NCBI GenBank assembly: GCA_002837195.1
Contig: KZ478067.1
Location: forward strand, 124,001 to 188,000
DNA from: Enterobacterales bacterium CwR94
GTDB taxonomy: Bacteria; Pseudomonadota; Gammaproteobacteria; Enterobacterales; Enterobacteriaceae
Length of the DNA stretch: 64,000 nt
Reading direction: 5' to 3'
In this document: positions 55,066 to 63,972 of the stretch, in pieces
How the letters are laid out: every line of letters starts with the position of its first letter
How positions within the stretch are numbered: position 1 is the first letter of the stretch
Position numbers and translations under genes: made by a program
The notes under the pieces: model-generated
The model's database searches: none
Told to the model about the DNA's origin: nothing
What the model saw: only the letters and a program-made list of their open reading frames with translations

Positions 55066-55818
55066 ATGGCTGTAACGAAGCTCGTTCTGATTCGCCACGG
55101 TGAGAGCCAGTGGAACCTGGAAAACCGCTTTACCGGCTGGCACGACGTTGACTTGTCTGCGGCTGGCGTGAAAGAAGCCAAAGCAGCAGGTCAATTGCTG
55201 AAAGATGAAGGCTATACTTTTGATTTCGCCTACACCTCCGTGCTGAAACGTGCCATCCACACGCTGAACAACATCCTGGACGAACTGGATCAAGCCTGGC
55301 TGCCCGTTGAGAAATCCTGGCGCCTGAACGAGCGTCACTACGGTGCGCTTCAGGGTCTGGATAAAGCAGAAACCGCAGCTAAATATGGCGACGATCAAGT
55401 AAAACAATGGCGTCGTGGCTTCGCGATCACACCACCAGAGCTGGATCGCGCTGATGAGCGTTTCCCTGGTCACGATCCGCGTTATGCGAAACTGACCCCG
55501 GAACAACTGCCGACCACCGAAAGCCTGGCGCTGACCATTGATCGCGTGCTGCCTTTCTGGAACGACAGCATTCTGCCACGCATGAAATCCGGTGAAAAAG
55601 TGGTTATCGCCGCACACGGTAACTCCCTGCGCGCGCTGGTAAAATACCTGGATAACATGAGCGAAGAAGAGATTCTGGAGTTCAACATCCCAACCGCAAG
55701 CCCGCTGGTGTATGAGTTTGATGAAAACTTCAAACCAACCAAACGTTACTATTTGGGTGATGCAGAAGCGATTGCAGCGAAAGCCGCAGCCGTAGCAAAC
55801 CAGGGTAAAGCGAAGTAA
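55066..55818 (+). CDS. gpmA: 2,3-bisphosphoglycerate-dependent phosphoglycerate mutase GpmA
   Basis: Glycolytic mutase interconverting 3- and 2-phosphoglycerate, 250 aa as in E. coli. The phosphorylated histidine lies in [24 protein letters not shown], and the second active-site histidine in [21 protein letters not shown] precedes the ATG by 7 nt. Codon choice is strongly biased (for example CTG for Leu, GCA/GCG for Ala), as expected of a highly expressed gene. It sits next to galM, as in E. coli, but transcribed on the same strand as the gal operon. Confidence 0.98.
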   Translation: MAVTKLVLIRHGESQWNLENRFTGWHDVDLSAAGVKEAKAAGQLLKDEGYTFDFAYTSVLKRAIHTLNNILDELDQAWLPVEKSWRLNERHYGALQGLDKAETAAKYGDDQVKQWRRGFAITPPELDRADERFPGHDPRYAKLTPEQLPTTESLALTIDRVLPFWNDSILPRMKSGEKVVIAAHGNSLRALVKYLDNMSEEEILEFNIPTASPLVYEFDENFKPTKRYYLGDAEAIAAKAAAVANQGKAK

Positions 55819-55893
55819 TTCTCGACTGGCGTTAATGCCACCTGCGTAAAAGGCGTCCTCAGTGTTGGACCTTTTACTTTAAGGGGTAATGGA

Positions 55894-55936
55894 AATGGCC
55901 TGCATGCGGTATGACACCGCGCAGGCCATTTTTTTC
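55894..55936 (+). terminator. Rho-independent terminator of gpmA
   Basis: AATGGCCTGC and GCAGGCCATT form a 10-bp outer stem, GCGGT/ACCGC an inner one, followed by a T-run. Confidence 0.9.
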
Positions 55937-56166
55937 GCCCGATGATTGGCGGTGTTTATGCTTATCAGGGGAACGCAACATCGCACCGTAATTAGTGCCG
56001 AAGCATTTTTTATGTAGATTATTTCAAACGTTCATGTGATGCAGAATCTCATGCCATCATTAGGATAATTCTATTTTTGTTGCCCTGGCTTATATGGCAT
56101 CGGTCAGTACAGGAATACTCTCCATAATAAATAGATTATTGCATACATTTATGCCAGCTTTTCAGG

Positions 56167-56237
56167 CTTTAACATAACATGTCGCCTGTGCTTTAATATG
56201 ACATGCTTCCTGCTTTCTAATATTAACAACCTGAAAT
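56167..56237. repeat. Imperfect 24-bp tandem repeats upstream of the chemoreceptor gene
   Basis: Two adjacent copies, 56167-56190 and 56191-56214, share the pattern CTTTAA-A-ATG--CCTG with about two thirds identity. A third, weaker copy (CTTTCTAATATTAACAACCTG) follows. They sit 75-145 bp before the receptor start and could be operator repeats. Confidence 0.45.
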
Positions 56238-56311
56238 ACAAAATATAAGCCTGCATAGGCCATCTGAATTTTTGACGTAATTATACAATAATGTAATGGA
56301 GTGAAGTGGCT

Positions 56312-57785
56312 ATGTCTGCCAAAAAAGGGAAGTTAAAACTATTTATTATAGTTTCTTTTATTATGTTGCTCTCCTGCCTTCTATTTATATCGATATTCTC
56401 TTTCAGAGCTTTTGCCGATCTTAAAGAAAAAGTGGATGGCTTTGCTTTAGGCTTCTATCAATATGACTCTCTGGCAAAAACCAGTGAACACCTCAAACTC
56501 AATGGTTTATCAGAGGGAAAAAGCCGCCTCAATCACCAAAGCCGCTGAAGCCTTTGAGGGCTTTCTTGAGGTTGCACCAATAAAAACCGCCAGCGGTATT
56601 AAAAAAACAAATGAATTAAAATCCGTAATCAATAAGATTCAACGATCTGCCACGACAGAAAGCATTGATGAATTTAAGCGTCTGGAGCATGATTTTCGTG
56701 GCCTTATTGTGAAGTATGATGTGCAAGGAACGAAAGAGAGCGTCGCAGCCTCATACCATTCGGTGATTGTTATCATATCAGCAACATTATTGATATTTTC
56801 TACTGCCTCCTTGTTTTTGTTTTTTATTTTACGCAGGGAGTTTTTATCTATCACCCAGGCCATTAAACACAATATTTATTTAATTTCTCAGGGGGATTTA
56901 CTTCAAGACCAAAAAGCACATCGCGAAGATATTAACGGCGTGCACCATGAGCTGGACGGCATGAGAGCGTCACTGACCAAAATTGCAGCTTCCATTAAAC
57001 ATGCCTCAGCGCAGGTCCAATCCATTTCCTCGGAAATTACGCTCGGCAACCAGGACTTATCAGCCCGTACAGAGCAACAGGCGAGTGCATTGCAGGAAAC
57101 GGCGGCCAGTATGGAAGAGATCAGAACCACTGTTGCCAGTAATACTGAAAACGCAAGGCAGGCTAACGGTCTGGCGGCAAAAGCCAATGATATGGCGCAG
57201 TCAGGCTCAGAAGTCATGGCCAGTGTGATCACCAGCATGCAAAAAATAGAACAAAGTGCCACGCATATCGCCGAAATTAGCTATGTGATCAATGGTATTG
57301 CCCAGCAAACCAATATTCTGGCACTGAATGCCGCCGTTGAAGCTGCGCGTGCAGGAGAGAGTGGCCGCGGATTTGCCGTTGTGGCGACAGAAGTGCGTCA
57401 TTTGGCTAAACGCAGTGCGGATGCTGCCGAAGAAATTAGCGAATTGATTCAACAATCAATACTGAATGTGAATGAAGGGACGCAGCAAGTTCAAGATGCC
57501 GGTAATGCAATGCATAACATCGTTGAATCTATCGCGCGCGTCAGCACTATCATGCGTGAAATTACACAATCCTCTGAAGAGCAGAGTTGCGGTGTGAATC
57601 AAGTTGCTGTCGCTTTGAATGAGATGGATACGGTCACGCAACGTAATGCCTTACTGGTGGAGAAATCATCTGATATTGCTGAGGATATGGATACCTACGC
57701 ACAGCAACTGGCTGCGGCCGTCTCCATTTTCCGCATTGATCCACGCCTGGAAAACACCTTGGTTGGCGAGGTGGTGTCACGGTAG
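56312..57785 (+). pseudogene. Methyl-accepting chemotaxis protein, frameshifted
   Basis: A chemoreceptor split between two frames. Codons from ATG 56312 give a short cytoplasmic tail, transmembrane helix 1 (LFIIVSFIMLLSCLLFISIF) and the start of the periplasmic domain. This frame stops at 56548. The rest, in the next frame, gives the remainder of a short helical periplasmic domain, helix 2 (VIVIISATLLIFSTASLFLFF), a HAMP-like stretch and a full signalling domain with the tip GIAQQTNILALNAAVEAARAGESGRGFAVVATEVR. Removing one A from the AAAAA run at 56518-56522 joins the halves into about 490 aa. No C-terminal NWETF-type tether is present. Mutation, assembly error or slippage cannot be told apart here. 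Confidence 0.85.
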
Positions 57786-57813
57786 TCTTTCGCGGTGCGG
57801 AACAACCTGACGA

Positions 57814-57851
57814 CCACACCTTATTCCCGGGAGTCATGGGCACCGGTGTGG
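57814..57851. terminator. Long inverted repeat after the chemoreceptor gene
   Basis: CCACACC and GGTGTGG are inverted around 24 nt that can pair further (CCC...GGG). No T-run follows. Possible weak terminator about 30 bp after the stop. Confidence 0.35.
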
Positions 57852-58016
57852 CATCGAAAATAAGGATTTGTGCAAAACGGGCAGTCTTTTTTTGGGTCCG
57901 CAATGTGACTATTCGCTCAATTACAAAAATTAAAGAATATTTTATTCCTATAAGGGTTGCAGCTTTTTGCCGGGCTGGTCAGGATGGATGACTGACTCCC
58001 AATGAAAGGATTTGCG

Positions 58017-59300
58017 ATGAATAGCACGCCAAGGAAAGCCTTGGTTGCCGCGGCAGCCGGCAACTTTATCGAGTGGTATGAATTTGCCGTTTATGGCTTT
58101 CTGGCCACCATTATGGCGCAGAACTTTTTTCGCCTCGAAGGTGAAACCGAACTGACGGGTATTATTCTGACCTGGGCATCGTTTGCCATCTCGTTCTTCT
58201 TTCGCCCGCTGGGTGCTTTGATCTTTGGCCGTATCGGTGATCGCATGGGGCGAAAACCAACGCTGATCATGGTGCTTGTGCTGATGACACTGGCAACCAC
58301 AGCGATTGGGTTGATGCCCACCTACGCCATGCTTGGCGTTGCCGCTCCCCTGCTGCTTACATTGCTGCGCATTTTGCAGGGACTGTTTGCAGGCGGTGAA
58401 TTCGGGGGTGCCGTTGCACTGATGACTGAATATGCGCCACCAGGACGTCGTGGTTGGTATGGCGCATGGCAATCCTTTACCGTTGCACTGGGACTGCTCG
58501 GCGGTATCGGCATCGTTTCACTGTTGGTTGCCACCGTGGGTGAAGCAGGCTTGCTGGACTGGGCCTGGCGTATCCCTTTCTTGCTGGCACTCCCGCTGGG
58601 ATTAGTGGCGCTCTGGCTGCGGCTGCATCTGGAAGAAACTCCCACGTTCAGCGATGCCCAACACCCGGCACAGGCTCACTACACCCCTTCGGCACGTGAA
58701 ACCTGTAAAGCCATTGCACTGGGTATCGGACGCCTGATGGTGTGGTCGGCGGCGGGTTATACCTTTTTGGTCATTATGCCGGGCTATCTGCAAACCTCGT
58801 TGCACACCGGCATGCAGACAGCCTTATTAATGGCGTTGCTGTCGAATGTGGGGTTTGCGTTGACCATTTTACCGGCGGGCTGGCTGAGCGACCGCATTGG
58901 TCGCAGACGCGTTATGGTGAGTGCTGCAGTGATGCTGCTGGTGCTCACACTTCCTCTGCTCAAAGTTTTACAAGCCGACGTTGCAGTGGCGGTAAAAGGC
59001 GTCGCGGTCTTATTGGCCGGTGCGGTGGTAGGCTTACTCGCTGGCCCAGGACCTGCAATGCTGTCGGAAATGTTCCCCACCCGCGTTCGTTATACCGGCT
59101 TAGGGGTCGCCTACTCCCTGTCGAACGCCATTTTCTCCGGCTGCGCCGGCTTGATTATCACGTCGCTGATCAAGCAAACAGGGAATGTGGATATCCCGGC
59201 CTGGTATGTGATGGTTACTGCGGTGATCAGTATTGGCGCCTTGATGACGCTGCGCCCGGACGACCATCGCCGTGCACTGGATGCCATTGAAGAGAAATAA
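58017..59300 (+). CDS. MHS-family MFS transporter (metabolite:H+ symporter)
   Basis: A 427-aa major facilitator protein of the metabolite:proton symporter group (as KgtP, ProP, ShiA). The family start is AAAAGNFIEWYEFAVYGFLATIMAQNFF, loop 2-3 is FGRIGDRMGRKPTL, and RILQGLFAGGEFGGAVALMTEYAP, SEMFPTRVRYTGLGVAYSLSNAIFSG are diagnostic. Substrate unknown: organic acids, betaines and shikimate are all possible. AAAGGA lies 6 nt before ATG 58017; an in-frame ATG at 58002 is less well placed. The gene is convergent with aroG. It replaces E. coli's direct gpmA-aroG neighbourhood. Confidence 0.86.
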   Translation: MNSTPRKALVAAAAGNFIEWYEFAVYGFLATIMAQNFFRLEGETELTGIILTWASFAISFFFRPLGALIFGRIGDRMGRKPTLIMVLVLMTLATTAIGLMPTYAMLGVAAPLLLTLLRILQGLFAGGEFGGAVALMTEYAPPGRRGWYGAWQSFTVALGLLGGIGIVSLLVATVGEAGLLDWAWRIPFLLALPLGLVALWLRLHLEETPTFSDAQHPAQAHYTPSARETCKAIALGIGRLMVWSAAGYTFLVIMPGYLQTSLHTGMQTALLMALLSNVGFALTILPAGWLSDRIGRRRVMVSAAVMLLVLTLPLLKVLQADVAVAVKGVAVLLAGAVVGLLAGPGPAMLSEMFPTRVRYTGLGVAYSLSNAIFSGCAGLIITSLIKQTGNVDIPAWYVMVTAVISIGALMTLRPDDHRRALDAIEEK

Positions 59301-59310
59301 ACAGGGAATA

Positions 59311-59333
59311 CAGCGCCGCAGAACGCGGCGCTG
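59311..59333. terminator. Hairpin between the MHS transporter and aroG
   Basis: CAGCGCCGC-agaac-GCGGCGCTG is a perfect 9-bp GC-rich stem between two convergent stops. T-tracts are weak on both sides. Confidence 0.65.
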
Positions 59334-59339
59334 ATAAGA

Positions 59340-60392
59340 TTAGCCGCGGCGGGTTTTCACTGCTGCTGCCAGTTGGCGCAATACGGTTTCGGTATCTTCC
59401 CAACCAATACACGCATCGGTCACGCTTTTGCCATACACCAGCGGCTCACCGCTTTCCAGGCTCTGGTTACCTTCAACCAGGTGGCTTTCAATCATGACGC
59501 CAATGATTGCGGTATCGCCTCCCGCCACTTGGCCTGCCACATCCTCACACACCACCAATTGCTTCTGGAACTGTTTGCTGCTGTTGGCATGGCTGAAGTC
59601 GATCATGATTTGTGCAGGCAAACCGGCTTTTTCAAGACCCGATTTCACCGCACTCACGTGGTGTGCACTGTAGTTTGGCTCTTTGCCGCCGCGTAAAATA
59701 ATATGGCAATCCGCATTGCCGCCCGTTTCAACAATTGCCGAATGGCCATACTTGGTAACGGACAAGAAGCAGTGCGGCGCACCCGCAGCATTGATGGCAT
59801 CAATCGCCACCTTAATTGTGCCATCCGTTCCATTCTTGAAGCCCACCGGACAGGAAAGCCCGGACGCCAGTTCACGGTGTACCTGAGATTCCGTGGTGCG
59901 CGCGCCGATAGCTCCCCAGCTCATCAAATCCGCCATGTATTGCGGTGTGATCATATCCAGGAACTCACCGGCCGCAGGCAAGCCGCTGTCGTTGATATCC
60001 AGCAGCAGTTTACGCGCAATACGCAGGCCATCGTTAATCTGGAAACTGCCATCCATATGCGGATCGTTGATCAGTCCCTTCCAACCGACCGTGGTACGCG
60101 GCTTTTCAAAATACACACGCATCACCACTTCCAGCTCGCCTTGCAGCTCTTCGCGCAGCTTCAGTAAGCGCTCGCCATACTCTTTTGCCGCCTCAGGATC
60201 GTGAATCGAACAGGGGCCGATCACCACCAGCAAACGATCATCTGTTTTTTTCAGAATATTGTGAATCGCCTGGCGGGATTTTGCGACCGTCTCTGCCGCT
60301 TTGTCCGTTGCGGGAAACTTCTCCAGCAGGGCTACTGGCGGAAGAAGTTCTTTTATCTCTTTGATTCTTAAGTCATCATTCTGGTAATTCAT
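59340..60392 (-). CDS. aroG: 3-deoxy-7-phosphoheptulonate synthase AroG
   Basis: First enzyme of the shikimate pathway (DAHP synthase, phenylalanine-sensitive type), 350 aa as in E. coli AroG. It starts MNYQNDDLRIKEIKELLPPVALLEKFPAT; the motifs VIGPCSIHDPEAAKEY and FKNGTDGTIKVAIDAINAA are typical, and the metal ligands Cys, His, Glu and Asp of type I enzymes are in these blocks and near the C-terminus. The frame is open back to 60515, but conservation starts at ATG 60392. It is divergent from ybgS. Confidence 0.96.
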   Translation of the reverse strand: MNYQNDDLRIKEIKELLPPVALLEKFPATDKAAETVAKSRQAIHNILKKTDDRLLVVIGPCSIHDPEAAKEYGERLLKLREELQGELEVVMRVYFEKPRTTVGWKGLINDPHMDGSFQINDGLRIARKLLLDINDSGLPAAGEFLDMITPQYMADLMSWGAIGARTTESQVHRELASGLSCPVGFKNGTDGTIKVAIDAINAAGAPHCFLSVTKYGHSAIVETGGNADCHIILRGGKEPNYSAHHVSAVKSGLEKAGLPAQIMIDFSHANSSKQFQKQLVVCEDVAGQVAGGDTAIIGVMIESHLVEGNQSLESGEPLVYGKSVTDACIGWEDTETVLRQLAAAVKTRRG

Positions 60393-60539
60393 AACGCATC
60401 CGTTGTTGTATTTCAGTCGTGCCCGCCGGGCATATCCTGCCCAATTTATCCCGCTCAACCCACGCTGTAAATCAGCATTATCAATATGGTCACTCACGAA
60501 AGTGGAAAAAGTCACACAGGCAACTACACTTAATAACTG

Positions 60540-60625
60540 TTAACGCTAAGAACCCCCTGTAAATTCGCATTTCCTGTCAATTTTATGTCACAGGACGGGG
60601 TTTTATTTTGGATAGTTAGCGTTAA
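60540..60625. repeat. Nested inverted repeat between aroG and ybgS
   Basis: TTAACGCTAA (60540-60549) and TTAGCGTTAA (60616-60625) are perfectly inverted. Inside them AACCCC/GGGGTT and CCTGT/ACAGG are also inverted, giving an 86-bp cruciform-capable element. It lies about 50 bp before ybgS and 150 bp before aroG. No known regulator site is recognised. Confidence 0.6.
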
Positions 60626-60675
60626 GCCACCAAACAACTTTATGAATGGTAACGGCAACGTTTTAAGGAGCAAAC

Positions 60676-61014
60676 ATGAATAAGTTCGCAATGGTTTTTC
60701 TGACGGCAGCAATGACTTTAGGTAGCGGTGCAGCACTGGCAGCAGACAGCGGCGGCACAGGTTCTGATAATGCCGCAGCAGATGCTGGCGCAGTGGCACC
60801 AAGTGCAAAAGAGAACCTGCCACCCAACAATGTTGATAACAGCAAAATCAACACCGGTGATACCAACAGCACGCATCAGCAGATGAAACATGGCGATAAT
60901 ATGAGCGCCAGTGATGTGCATAAAAACGCACAGTGCAAAGACGGTAAATGCCCCGACGTGAATAAAAAAGTCGGTGAGGATGCCAACACCAAAACGGATG
61001 GCACAACGCAATAA
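60676..61014 (+). CDS. ybgS: YbgS-like periplasmic protein
   Basis: A 112-aa exported protein of unknown function. A signal peptide ends GAALA, the mature part is hydrophilic and rich in Asn, Asp, Ala and Lys, with one CKDGKCPDVNKKV motif whose two cysteines could form a disulfide, and the C-terminus TKTDGTTQ is identical to that of E. coli YbgS (126 aa). AAGGAG precedes the ATG by 7 nt. Position between aroG and zitB is as in E. coli. Confidence 0.9.
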   Translation: MNKFAMVFLTAAMTLGSGAALAADSGGTGSDNAAADAGAVAPSAKENLPPNNVDNSKINTGDTNSTHQQMKHGDNMSASDVHKNAQCKDGKCPDVNKKVGEDANTKTDGTTQ

Positions 61015-61137
61015 TACCTTTGGGAGCTTCGGCTCCCTTCCTCTTTTCTCAATTTACTCAACGCGCGCATTTCTCTTCACAGCCTGCCCTGAAATTTCAG
61101 CTATCATGACATTCTCAACTTTTTGAACGAGAGCATT

Positions 61138-62085
61138 ATGGCGCACTCCCACGCATCCCACGCCCCTTCTTCCGAACCCGAAAATAGCAACCACCGTCGC
61201 CTGTTCGCTGCCTTTATGGTGACAGCCGTCTTTATGGTGATTGAGGTCATTGGCGGACTGTGGTCAGGTTCTCTGGCGCTGCTGGCGGATGCGGGACACA
61301 TGCTGACTGATGCCGCCGCGCTGTTGGTGGCATTGATTGCCGTGCAACTTGCTCGCCGCAAACCCAATACGCGGCACACCTTCGGGCTATTACGCCTCAC
61401 CACGCTGGCTGCCTTTGTGAACGCCATTGCGTTACTGGTGATTACGGTGCTGATTGTTTGGGAAGCGGTGCGCCGTTTTTATCAGCCCCAGCCCGTGATG
61501 GGCAGCACGATGCTCATCATCGCCATCGCCGGACTCTGCGCGAATATATTGGCGTTCTGGCTGTTGCACCGCGGTGGTGGCGAGAAGAATTTGAATGTGC
61601 GTGCGGCGGCGCTGCATGTATTGGGGGATCTGCTGGGTTCCGTGGGTGCGATTGTGGCAGCGGTGATCATTATGTTGACCGGCTGGACGCCCATCGATCC
61701 TATTCTGTCGGTGCTGGTGTCAGGTCTGGTGCTGCGCAGCGCCTGGGGATTACTGCGGGAAAGTGGGCATGAACTATTGGAGGGGGCTCCCTCCAGCATT
61801 GATGCGGCAAAACTGGCGCGTAATCTGCAATTAAGCATGGCGGAAGTGCGGGGGGTTCACCACGTTCATGCATGGCAAGTCGGTGAAAAACCGGTGTTGA
61901 CGCTGCATGTTCATGCGATTCCGCCCCACGATCACGATGCCCTGCTGCAAAAAATTCATCGTTGGTTGCACGAACACTACAATATTGAACATGCGACGGT
62001 ACAAATTGAATATCAGCGCTGCGACGGTACTGAATGTGAATTGGGCATGAGCAACACAGATGCCCACGCCCATCATCATCACTGA
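61138..62085 (+). CDS. zitB: Zinc exporter ZitB (cation diffusion facilitator)
   Basis: Inner-membrane Zn2+/H+ antiporter of 315 aa (E. coli 313) with six helices and a cytoplasmic C-terminal domain. Zinc-site motifs are [16 protein letters not shown] in helix 2 and [13 protein letters not shown] in helix 5; His-rich segments stand at both ends (MAHSHASHA and HAHHHH). The chosen start ATG 61138 matches MAHSHSH of E. coli. It converges on pnuC, and the two coding regions overlap by 7 bp at their 3' ends. Confidence 0.95.
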   Translation: MAHSHASHAPSSEPENSNHRRLFAAFMVTAVFMVIEVIGGLWSGSLALLADAGHMLTDAAALLVALIAVQLARRKPNTRHTFGLLRLTTLAAFVNAIALLVITVLIVWEAVRRFYQPQPVMGSTMLIIAIAGLCANILAFWLLHRGGGEKNLNVRAAALHVLGDLLGSVGAIVAAVIIMLTGWTPIDPILSVLVSGLVLRSAWGLLRESGHELLEGAPSSIDAAKLARNLQLSMAEVRGVHHVHAWQVGEKPVLTLHVHAIPPHDHDALLQKIHRWLHEHYNIEHATVQIEYQRCDGTECELGMSNTDAHAHHHH

Positions 62086-62801
62086 TGGCTCAATGCCCGT
62101 GAGCCATGCTCACGGGCACTTTTCATCCATAGCCAGCTGCCGTTGAGCGCAATCAGCGTCAGAATCATATATTCCACTGCCATCGCGTACACGCCCTGAC
62201 GCGCAAAAATCATCACGCTTATCACGTTAATCACCACCCACAATAGCCAGTTTTCAACGTATTTCCGCGTCATCAGAACCATAGCCACAATCGACAGGAC
62301 CATCATGCATGAATCCCAGAACGGGAAGGCATCCGGTTGCAACGCTGGCATGACCACATTCAGGCCCAGCCCTTGCATCACACTCACCGCAATGCGCGTC
62401 AGGAAGGCAAACACCGGATCGATAAACAGCGTCATAAAGGCAATGGCCACCACGCAAACAGCAGCCCAGATCATGGCTTTGGTGCGTGGCAGCCAGCGGA
62501 TTTGCAACGCCGCCTGATTGTTGCTGGTTTGACGACTCCATGCATACCAGCCGTAGATATTGGCCGCAAAGAAAAACAGTTGCAGCAGTAAGCTGGCATA
62601 CAGTTGAATCTGGAAGAAAATCACAGCAAACAGCGAAACGTTAATTAAGCCAAACAGGTAATTAATGATCTTTTCCTGGCTGGCGAGCCAGATACAGAGC
62701 AGGCCGGCCAGCGTGCCGATCGCTTCGATCCAGGAGAGTGAGTAGCCGCCAGCCCCCAACGGAATATGTACCATGATGTTCTGCGTGCTAAAAAAATCCA
62801 T
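62079..62801 (-). CDS. pnuC: Nicotinamide riboside transporter PnuC
   Basis: Facilitative inner-membrane transporter of nicotinamide riboside, 240 aa (E. coli 239) with seven to eight helices. It has the family blocks [32 protein letters not shown] and NIYGWYAW, the substrate-lining WxxxN-type motif near the centre, and [15 protein letters not shown] 62801 follows GAGG by 6 nt. It is 17 bp after nadA on the same strand, so the two NAD-supply genes share a transcript and presumably NadR control. Confidence 0.95.
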   Translation of the reverse strand: MDFFSTQNIMVHIPLGAGGYSLSWIEAIGTLAGLLCIWLASQEKIINYLFGLINVSLFAVIFFQIQLYASLLLQLFFFAANIYGWYAWSRQTSNNQAALQIRWLPRTKAMIWAAVCVVAIAFMTLFIDPVFAFLTRIAVSVMQGLGLNVVMPALQPDAFPFWDSCMMVLSIVAMVLMTRKYVENWLLWVVINVISVMIFARQGVYAMAVEYMILTLIALNGSWLWMKSAREHGSRALSHQ

Positions 62802-62818
62802 GTTGCACCTCGTCACGC

Positions 62819-63880
62819 TTACGCGTTGCCCTGTACCTTGAGTTTTAAGTCTGCTGCAAAGGTTAGCATACGATTCAAGGGGATCAACGCGCCCTCGCGT
62901 AATGCGGCGTCAACATGAATTTCATGTTCAGCGCCCCCGGTTTCCAATCCTTCAGCGATGGCTTTCAGGCCGTTCATTGCCATCCACGGGCAGTGCGCGC
63001 AGGTACGGCAAGTGGCCCCTTCTCCTGCGGTTGGGGCTTCCAGTAACTCCTTATCCGGGCAAGCCTGCTGCATTTTGTAAAAAATACCGCGATCGGTCGC
63101 CACAATCATCTGCGGATGCGGCAGATTTTTTGCCGCCTGGATCAACTGACTGGTGGATCCCACGGCATCGGCCAACTCGACAATTGCCTGCGGCGATTCA
63201 GGGTGTACCAGGACGGCGGCATCGGGGTACAGTTGCTTCATCCGCACCAGCGCCTGAGTTTTAAATTCATCGTGCACAATGCATTCGCCCTGCCAGCAGA
63301 GCACATCTGCCTGCGTTTGTCGGGTGACATAACGTCCCAGATGGCGATCGGGTGCCCAAATGATTTTTTCACCCAAGCTGTCGAGGTGTTCAATCAGCTC
63401 AACGGCAATACTGGAGGTCACCACCCAATCAGCACGCGCTTTTACCGCCGCCGACGTATTGGCGTACACCACCACCGTGCGATCGGGATGCGCATCGCAA
63501 AACGCAGTAAAGTCTTCAATCGGACAGCCTAAATCCAGCGAGCACTCCGCATTCAATGTTGGCATCAACACGGTTTTCTCTGGGCTTAGAATTTTGGCTG
63601 TCTCTCCCATAAAACGCACCCCGGCAACCAGTAGCGTGGTGGCCGAGTGCTGGCTGCCGAAGCGGGCCATCTCCAACGAGTCCGAGACGCAGCCGCCAGT
63701 TTCTTCCGCCAGTGCCTGAATCTCAGGATCGGTGTAGTAATGCGCAACCAGCACAGCATTGCGGGCTTTCAGTAAGCGTTTGATTTTTTCGCGGTAAAAG
63801 GTTTTTTCATCCGCGGACAAGCGGGCTGGTTTGGGAGGAAAGGGATAGACCGCAGCATCGGGGTCGAACATCACACTCAT
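62819..63880 (-). CDS. nadA: Quinolinate synthase NadA
   Basis: 4Fe-4S enzyme that condenses iminoaspartate with dihydroxyacetone phosphate to quinolinate in NAD synthesis. 353 aa from ATG 63880 ([22 protein letters not shown] as in E. coli); an ATG nine bases upstream (63889) has poorer spacing from the GAG. Cluster cysteines lie in [20 protein letters not shown] and [11 protein letters not shown]. NadA-PnuC form an operon behind a NadR-type site. Confidence 0.97.
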   Translation of the reverse strand: MSVMFDPDAAVYPFPPKPARLSADEKTFYREKIKRLLKARNAVLVAHYYTDPEIQALAEETGGCVSDSLEMARFGSQHSATTLLVAGVRFMGETAKILSPEKTVLMPTLNAECSLDLGCPIEDFTAFCDAHPDRTVVVYANTSAAVKARADWVVTSSIAVELIEHLDSLGEKIIWAPDRHLGRYVTRQTQADVLCWQGECIVHDEFKTQALVRMKQLYPDAAVLVHPESPQAIVELADAVGSTSQLIQAAKNLPHPQMIVATDRGIFYKMQQACPDKELLEAPTAGEGATCRTCAHCPWMAMNGLKAIAEGLETGGAEHEIHVDAALREGALIPLNRMLTFAADLKLKVQGNA

Positions 63881-63912
63881 TGCAGGCATCTCGTTTTATG
63901 TAGTTAACATAC

Positions 63913-63951
63913 AAAGCCCTTAAAAAGGAATAAAACGTTAAAAAGGGCTTT
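63913..63951. repeat. Inverted repeat in the nadA leader
   Basis: AAAGCCCTT and AAGGGCTTT are perfectly inverted around 21 nt of A/T-rich sequence, between the NadR-like box and the nadA start codon. In RNA it would be a 9-bp hairpin followed by little T-tract. Confidence 0.55.
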
Positions 63952-63954
63952 AAT

Positions 63955-63972
63955 TGTTTTGTATGCTAAACA
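63955..63972. promoter_or_regulatory. NadR box upstream of nadA
   Basis: On the minus strand TGTTTAGCATACAAAACA fits the NadR operator TGTTTA-N6-TAAACA with one mismatch in 12. It is about 75 bp before nadA, in the expected promoter region. NadR represses nadA-pnuC when NAD is ample. Confidence 0.8.

Larger units (their letters stand above)
55819..56311. other. Intergenic region between gpmA and the chemoreceptor pseudogene
   Basis: About 490 bp without a gene. It begins with the gpmA terminator and then turns markedly A/T-rich from about 55980, continuing into the receptor gene. It contains two to three imperfect 24-bp tandem repeats (56167-56237). I see no sigma-28 promoter (TAAA-N15-GCCGATAA) of the kind that usually drives chemoreceptor genes. 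The base composition shift suggests acquired DNA. Confidence 0.55.

Noticed and set aside
56515-56522. Programmed -1 frameshift at the heptamer G GGA AAA in the chemoreceptor gene
   Set aside because: The heptamer is in the right phase, but a -1 shift leads into the wrong frame. The receptor is restored only by skipping one base (+1) or removing one A.
60558-60576. TyrR box upstream of aroG (TGTAAATTCGCATTT)
   Set aside because: The left half TGTAAA is good, but the right half lacks TTTACA, and the distance to aroG is not typical.
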